From an uncultured Burkholderiaceae bacterium (GTDB lineage: Bacteria; Pseudomonadota; Gammaproteobacteria; Burkholderiales; Burkholderiaceae): 11,165 bases of DNA. Made by a program: the position numbers and the translations under genes. The DNA lies in assembly GCA_937862845.1 (NCBI GenBank), contig CALMCK010000142.1, positions 1 to 11,165 on the forward strand, read 5' to 3'. Shown piece after piece: positions 7,570 through 11,165 of this stretch (position 1 is the stretch's first letter; every line of letters begins with the position of its first letter). Below the pieces are notes generated by a model. That model was not told where the DNA came from, made no database searches, and saw nothing but the letters and a program-made list of their open reading frames with translations.

Positions 7570-8886
7570 ATGTCGATTAATTTAGACAATCTGTGGATGC
7601 CGTTCACGGCGAATAAACAATTTAAAGCATCGCCGCGTTTGTTTGTGTCGGCCAAAGACATGCATTACACGACCGATGATGGCCGCCAAGTGCTCGATGG
7701 CACGGCGGGTTTGTGGTGTGTTAATGCGGGGCATGGCCGTGCGCCGATTGTCTCTGCGATTTGCGAAATGGCGCAGACGCTGGACTATGCGCCGATGTTT
7801 CAGATGGGCCACCCAAAGGTATTTGAAGCGGCGTCTAAGCTGGCAGCGATTACTCCTGAAGGCATGGACAAAGTGTTTTTCACGAACTCAGGTTCGGAAG
7901 CGGTCGATTCGGCTTTAAAAATGGTTTTAACCTATCATCGCGCAAAAGGCGAAGGTCAGCGCACCAAGTTTATCGGCCGTGAGCGTGGCTATCATGGTGT
8001 GGGTTTTGGTGGCATTTCGGTCGGCGGCATCGGCGGCAACCGCAAGCATTTTTCTGCGAACTTAATGCCCGGTGTCGATCACTTGCCGCACACATTGAGC
8101 TATGAGCATGCGGCATTCAGCCGTGGCGAGCCAGAGTGGGGTGCGCATTTGGCGGATAATTTAGAAAACCTCATTGCTTTGCACGATGCCTCGACGATTG
8201 CGGGCGTGATTGTCGAGCCGCTTGCTGGTTCGACGGGTGTGCTGATTCCGCCGAAGGGGTATCTCAAACGCTTGCGCGAGTTGTGTGACAAGCACGGCTT
8301 GTTGTTGATTTTTGATGAGGTGATTACTGGGTTCGGTCGACTCGGTACACCATTTGCCGCCCAGTATTTTGACGTCACGCCTGACTTGATGACTCTGGCC
8401 AAAGGCCTGAACAACGCGGCTGTGCCGATGGGTGCTGTGGTGTGCAAAAATGAAATCTATGACACTGTGGTCAATGCGGTGCCTGCCAACGCGATTGAGT
8501 TCTTCCACGGCTACACCTACTCGGGGCATCCGCTCGCTGCCGCTGCGGCGTGTGCGACGCTGGACGTGTATCGTGATGAGCAATTATTCGAACGTGCCGC
8601 GAGCTTATCTGCACACTTTGAAAATGAAATCCACAAACTCAAAGACGCACCGCATGTCAAAGACATCCGCAACCTCGGTCTGGTCGGCGGCGTCGAACTC
8701 AACCCACGTGACGGTGCCATCGGCGCACGCGCGTACGAAGCGTTTTTGCATTGCTTTTACGAGAGCGGCGTGATGGTGCGCTACACGGGTGACATTCTCG
8801 CATTCTCGCCGCCGTTGATTGTCAGCGAAGCGCAGATCACTGAGATTTTTGCAGCGGTGGGCAAAGCGTTACGGGCAGTGGCTTGA
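7570..8886 (+). CDS. bauA: Omega-amino acid:pyruvate (beta-alanine:pyruvate) aminotransferase
   Basis: This is a 438-residue PLP-dependent class III aminotransferase of the cytoplasm. It is expected to move the amino group of beta-alanine, or similar omega-amines, to pyruvate, giving malonate semialdehyde and alanine. The N-terminus 'NLWMPFTANKQFKASPRLF' is typical of the omega-amino acid:pyruvate group (P. aeruginosa BauA, P. putida enzyme). Other marks are 'TAGLWCVNAGHGR' (45-57), the PLP phosphate-binding 'NSGSEA' (106-111), Tyr141-His-Gly, 'IFDEVITGFGR' with the pyridine-binding Asp249, the Schiff-base lysine K278 in 'TLAKGLNNAAVPMG', and 'YTYSGHP' (315-321). Length is normal for the family. 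An AGGGG ribosome binding site lies 6 bases before the ATG. The semialdehyde dehydrogenase at 9502 is the natural next enzyme. Exact substrate range cannot be read from sequence; GABA and other amines are possible. Confidence 0.9.
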   Translation: MSINLDNLWMPFTANKQFKASPRLFVSAKDMHYTTDDGRQVLDGTAGLWCVNAGHGRAPIVSAICEMAQTLDYAPMFQMGHPKVFEAASKLAAITPEGMDKVFFTNSGSEAVDSALKMVLTYHRAKGEGQRTKFIGRERGYHGVGFGGISVGGIGGNRKHFSANLMPGVDHLPHTLSYEHAAFSRGEPEWGAHLADNLENLIALHDASTIAGVIVEPLAGSTGVLIPPKGYLKRLRELCDKHGLLLIFDEVITGFGRLGTPFAAQYFDVTPDLMTLAKGLNNAAVPMGAVVCKNEIYDTVVNAVPANAIEFFHGYTYSGHPLAAAAACATLDVYRDEQLFERAASLSAHFENEIHKLKDAPHVKDIRNLGLVGGVELNPRDGAIGARAYEAFLHCFYESGVMVRYTGDILAFSPPLIVSEAQITEIFAAVGKALRAVA

Positions 8887-8938
8887 TTTGAAAAATTGAA
8901 TAAATCGAGACATAACCGAGCATCATCTGGGGGTACAC

Positions 8939-8970
8939 AATCCGCTCGTCGTTAGACGGGCGGATTTTTT
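8939..8970 (+). terminator. Rho-independent terminator after the aminotransferase gene
   Basis: AATCCGCTCGTC (8939-8950) pairs with GACGGGCGGATT (8955-8966) over 12 bp with one G-T pair and a GTTA loop, followed by a six-T run ending at 8970. It lies 53-84 bases past the aminotransferase stop and cuts that gene off from the transporter. Confidence 0.9.
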
Positions 8971-8996
8971 ATTCTTATACGAATTGAAACTGAAAA

Positions 8997-9001
8997 AAGG
9001 A
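8997..9001 (+). promoter_or_regulatory. Ribosome binding site that fixes the SMR gene start
   Basis: AAGGA lies 6 bases before the ATG at 9008. It favours that start over the in-frame TTG at 8984, which would add eight residues (MKLKKGSI) ahead of the family's usual MNPW start. Confidence 0.8.
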
Positions 9002-9007
9002 AGCATC

Positions 9008-9334
9008 ATGAATCCATGGTTTTTACTCTCATTGACCATCGTCAGCGAAGTGGTCGGCATTTATTGTCAAAAATTATCCAATGGTTATGAGCGCATCACA
9101 CCGACCATTATCATGGCGGCTTGCTATTTATTTGCAGCGTGGGGCGTTGGCATCGTCATGAAGCATTTGGACATGGGCATCACCTATGCGATTTGGGCGG
9201 GTGCGGGCACGGCCTTGGCGGCCATTATGGGCGTGTTTTTTTTCAGCGAATCATTTGGTGCGATGAAAATCGCTGGCGTGGTTTTGATTGTCGTTGGTGT
9301 GGTGTTGTTAAATGGCGCAGCGAAGATAGGCTGA
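9008..9334 (+). CDS. Small multidrug resistance (SMR) family transporter, EmrE/Qac-like
   Basis: This 108-residue inner-membrane protein has four predicted helices (about 4-21, 33-51, 57-78, 84-103). SMR proteins work as antiparallel dimers that exchange protons for lipophilic or quaternary cations. The essential membrane Glu is E14 in 'TIVSEVVG'. Y40, Y60 and W63, which line the EmrE pocket, are at the same numbers here in 'ACYLF' and 'GITYAIWAGAG'. The family's Gly-rich third helix and 'FFFSESF' loop follow. The first helix 'SEVVGIYCQK' looks more like the Qac/EmrE type than the guanidinium exporters (Gdx/SugE), which have Trp in that stretch, or the MdtI/MdtJ pair. It is a single gene, so a homodimer is likely. 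It sits between a terminator and a long inverted repeat, apparently as its own unit. Substrate is not determined; a link to amine metabolism is only suggested by location. Confidence 0.88.
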   Translation: MNPWFLLSLTIVSEVVGIYCQKLSNGYERITPTIIMAACYLFAAWGVGIVMKHLDMGITYAIWAGAGTALAAIMGVFFFSESFGAMKIAGVVLIVVGVVLLNGAAKIG

Positions 9335-9373
9335 GCCAAAATGGTGTGGTCCAAACCATAAAAGTGTCCCTGT

Positions 9374-9411
9374 AAATCAAACCACTTTTCGGGTAAAGTG
9401 GTGTTTGATTT
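9374..9411 (+). repeat. Long inverted repeat downstream of the SMR gene, possible atypical terminator
   Basis: AAATCAAAC (9374-9382) pairs with GTTTGATTT (9403-9411), and CACTTT (9383-9388) pairs with AAAGTG (9395-9400). This gives 15 bp interrupted by a 2-base bulge (9401-9402) and a 6-base loop. The outer arm ends in TTT followed by GAAGAG, so the usual T run is missing. It may be a weak terminator or an RNA 3' end structure. Confidence 0.6.
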
Positions 9412-9501
9412 GAAGAGATTGAAAATGATAAACACCTCATAAATGCGCTTGCAGCGCTCGTGTTTTTACCGTTTGTATTTTATTGAACCGAAAGGCAATT
9501 C

Positions 9502-10998
9502 ATGAACACCATTCACAATTGGATTAACAATCAGTCCGCCACCAGCGCATCGACGCGGCGCAACGAAGTGACCAACCCCGCCACAGGCGAGGTGGTGCGC
9601 GAGGTAGTGCTGTCGTCACACGATGATGTGAACACTGCTGTGGCAGCGGCGCAGGCGGCATTCCCCGCGTGGCGTGACACGCCACCACTGCGACGTGCGC
9701 GCATCATGACGAAGTTCCGTGAACTGCTTGAAATCAATCGCGACAAACTCGCGGCGCTGATTACCGAGGAGCATGGCAAAACTTTCGACGATGCGCAAGG
9801 ATCTGTGACGCGCGGGATTGAAGTCGTTGAGTTTTCTCAAGGCATCGCGCACATGCTCAAAGGTGAGATTGCCGAGAATGTCGGCACGGGCGTGGATTCG
9901 CACTCGCTGCACCAGCCACTCGGCGTCTGCGCGGGCATCACGCCATTTAACTTTCCTGCGATGGTGCCGCTGTGGATGTTTCCGATGGCGATTGCCTGCG
10001 GCAATACCTTTGTTTTAAAGCCTTCCGAAAAAGTCCCATCGTGCTCGATGCTGCTGGTTCAGTTGGCCAAAGAAGCAGGCCTGCCCGACGGCGTGCTCAA
10101 TATTGTCAATGGCGACAAAGAAGTGGTCGATGCGTTATTGACACATGATGATGTTAAAGCCATTTCATTCGTTGGCTCGACACCGATTGCGCGCTATATT
10201 TATGAAACCGCTGCACAACACGGCAAGCGCGTGCAAGCACTCGGTGGCGCGAAAAACCATGGCGTTGTCATGCCCGATTGCGATTTGGACTTCACCGTCA
10301 ATGGTTTAATGGGCGCGGCTTACGGCTCGGCGGGTGAACGCTGCATGGCGATTTCGGTTGCCGTTGCCGTCGGCGATGTCGCCGATGCGCTCGTGGCGAA
10401 ACTCAAAGAAAAAGTGGACGCACTTAAAATCAACAACGGCATGGTCACCGGCACAGAAATGGGCCCCGTCGTCTCGGCACTGCACCGTGACAAAGTCATC
10501 GGCTACATTGATTCAGGTGTCAAAGAAGGCGCAACCCTCGTCGCAGATGGGCGTGGCACAACGGTCGCGGGACACGAGGCGGGGTTCTTCGTCGGCGGTA
10601 CATTGTTTGACCATGTCACACCCGACATGACGATTTATAAAGAAGAAATTTTTGGCCCCGTCCTGTGCGTCGTGCGCGTCGACACACTCGAGGACGCGAT
10701 TGCATTGATTAACCGCAACATGTACGCCAACGGCACCGCCGTATTCACCAGCAACGGCGCGGTTGCACGACGTTTTGAAAACGCCATTGAAGTTGGCATG
10801 GTCGGCATCAATGTACCGATTCCAGTGCCGATTGCCTTCTTCTCATTCGGCGGCTGGCGCAACTCATTGTTTGGTGACCAGCACATCTACGGGCCAGAAG
10901 CGATACGCTTCTACACCCGCAGCAAAGTGATTACACGGCGCTGGCCAGAGTCGGGTATGGTGCACGCGAATGCGTTTGTCATGCCGACGCTGGGGTGA
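9502..10998 (+). CDS. mmsA: CoA-acylating methylmalonate/malonate-semialdehyde dehydrogenase
   Basis: This 498-residue cytoplasmic aldehyde dehydrogenase uses NAD and CoA to turn malonate semialdehyde into acetyl-CoA, or methylmalonate semialdehyde into propionyl-CoA, with loss of CO2. It shows the fold's marks: 'ITPFNFPAMVPLWMFP' with N150, K173 in 'KPSE', 'FVGSTPIA' (223-230), the nucleophile C281 in 'GSAGERCMA', and 'EEIFGP' with E382. The general-base Glu of ordinary aldehyde dehydrogenases is missing and the site reads 'LGGAKNHGVVMPD', which marks the CoA-acylating MmsA/IolA branch. Length is usual for the family. AAAGG lies 6 bases before the ATG. A weak hairpin (GCGC 9445-9448 with 9454-9457, flanked by AAACAC/GTGTTT) lies upstream. 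With the aminotransferase at 7570 it completes beta-alanine breakdown, like BauC (PA0130) of P. aeruginosa. Valine or inositol breakdown is an alternative role, but no gene for either is visible here. Confidence 0.93.
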   Translation: MNTIHNWINNQSATSASTRRNEVTNPATGEVVREVVLSSHDDVNTAVAAAQAAFPAWRDTPPLRRARIMTKFRELLEINRDKLAALITEEHGKTFDDAQGSVTRGIEVVEFSQGIAHMLKGEIAENVGTGVDSHSLHQPLGVCAGITPFNFPAMVPLWMFPMAIACGNTFVLKPSEKVPSCSMLLVQLAKEAGLPDGVLNIVNGDKEVVDALLTHDDVKAISFVGSTPIARYIYETAAQHGKRVQALGGAKNHGVVMPDCDLDFTVNGLMGAAYGSAGERCMAISVAVAVGDVADALVAKLKEKVDALKINNGMVTGTEMGPVVSALHRDKVIGYIDSGVKEGATLVADGRGTTVAGHEAGFFVGGTLFDHVTPDMTIYKEEIFGPVLCVVRVDTLEDAIALINRNMYANGTAVFTSNGAVARRFENAIEVGMVGINVPIPVPIAFFSFGGWRNSLFGDQHIYGPEAIRFYTRSKVITRRWPESGMVHANAFVMPTLG

Positions 10999-11024
10999 TT
11001 GTTCAATTGCTCAGGCTTGACGTC

Positions 11025-11057
11025 GGGCGGTTTACGGCAAAAAATGCCGACCCGCCC
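11025..11057. repeat. Two-part GC-rich inverted repeat after mmsA
   Basis: An outer stem GGGCGG (11025-11030) with CCGCCC (11052-11057) encloses an inner stem CGGCA (11035-11039) with TGCCG (11045-11049) and an AAAAA loop. A small internal loop separates them. No T run follows on either strand, so it is not a standard terminator. It could protect the mmsA mRNA 3' end. Confidence 0.6.
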
Positions 11058-11089
11058 AACGCAAACCACGAAAACCGAGTATTTGCATA

Positions 11090-11123
11090 CAAAAAAGCGA
11101 GCCTTTAAAAGCTCGCTTTTTTG
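11090..11123. terminator. Symmetric, probably bidirectional terminator
   Basis: CAAAAAAGCGAGC (11090-11102) pairs perfectly with GCTCGCTTTTTTG (11111-11123) around an 8-base loop. There are six A before and six T after the GC core, so it can end transcription on both strands. It would close the mmsA transcript and any convergent gene entering from the right. Confidence 0.9.
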
Positions 11124-11165
11124 TGTTGCAACGGACAGTCCTTTTTACAAACTGCTGGCGTTTTC

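Noticed and set aside
8887..9007. Possible guanidine (ykkC or mini-ykkC) riboswitch ahead of the SMR gene
   Set aside because: The only clear structure is an ordinary terminator with a GTTA loop. There are no paired hairpins with ACGR loops and no recognisable ykkC core. The protein also looks EmrE/Qac-like rather than Gdx-like.
1..11165. A previously undescribed defence, mobile or biosynthetic system
   Set aside because: Every substantial gene belongs to a well-known family. No transposase, integrase, nuclease-effector pair, CRISPR array or unexplained large open frame was found on either strand.

Overview
The window looks like a piece of chromosome from a betaproteobacterium, probably Burkholderiales, with a base composition near 50% G+C by eye. 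The grounds are the GreB, PBP7 and MmsA sequences, the type B L31, and the AzlCD and beta-alanine genes. This placement comes from protein character, not a database comparison. Apart from the L31 gene fragment at the left edge, all recognised genes are on the + strand.

Layout. Positions 1-64 hold the first 21 codons of a minus-strand rpmE2 (ribosomal protein bL31, type B). It diverges from greB (274-804, transcript cleavage factor), and the two have plausible back-to-back promoters in the 209-bp gap. The 304 bases from 805 to 1108 hold no gene that I can support, only an extended -10 promoter and the leader of the next gene. pbpG (1109-2194) encodes an exported PBP7-type D-alanyl-D-alanine endopeptidase with an unusual Lys/Ala repeat linker, and ends at a strong hairpin terminator (2212-2242). 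hrpA (2275-6243) encodes a full-length DEAH-box RNA helicase. azlC and azlD (6300-7447) overlap by 4 bp and encode a two-subunit branched-chain amino acid exporter.

The right part (7570-10998) is a catabolic block: a class III omega-amino acid:pyruvate (beta-alanine) aminotransferase, a small multidrug resistance (SMR) transporter, and a CoA-acylating (methyl)malonate-semialdehyde dehydrogenase. The two enzymes together would turn beta-alanine into malonate semialdehyde and then acetyl-CoA plus CO2. The SMR gene between them lies between a strong terminator and a long inverted repeat, so it looks like a separate transcription unit placed within the pair. The window ends with a symmetric, probably bidirectional terminator (11090-11123), which suggests a convergent gene just past the right edge.

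I see no rRNA or tRNA gene, CRISPR array, insertion sequence, prophage gene or toxin-antitoxin pair, and no convincing riboswitch. The gene content is ordinary. The points most worth a second look are the 11-residue Lys-rich repeats of PBP7 with their A7 runs, the SMR gene splitting the beta-alanine pair, and some unexplained inverted repeats.
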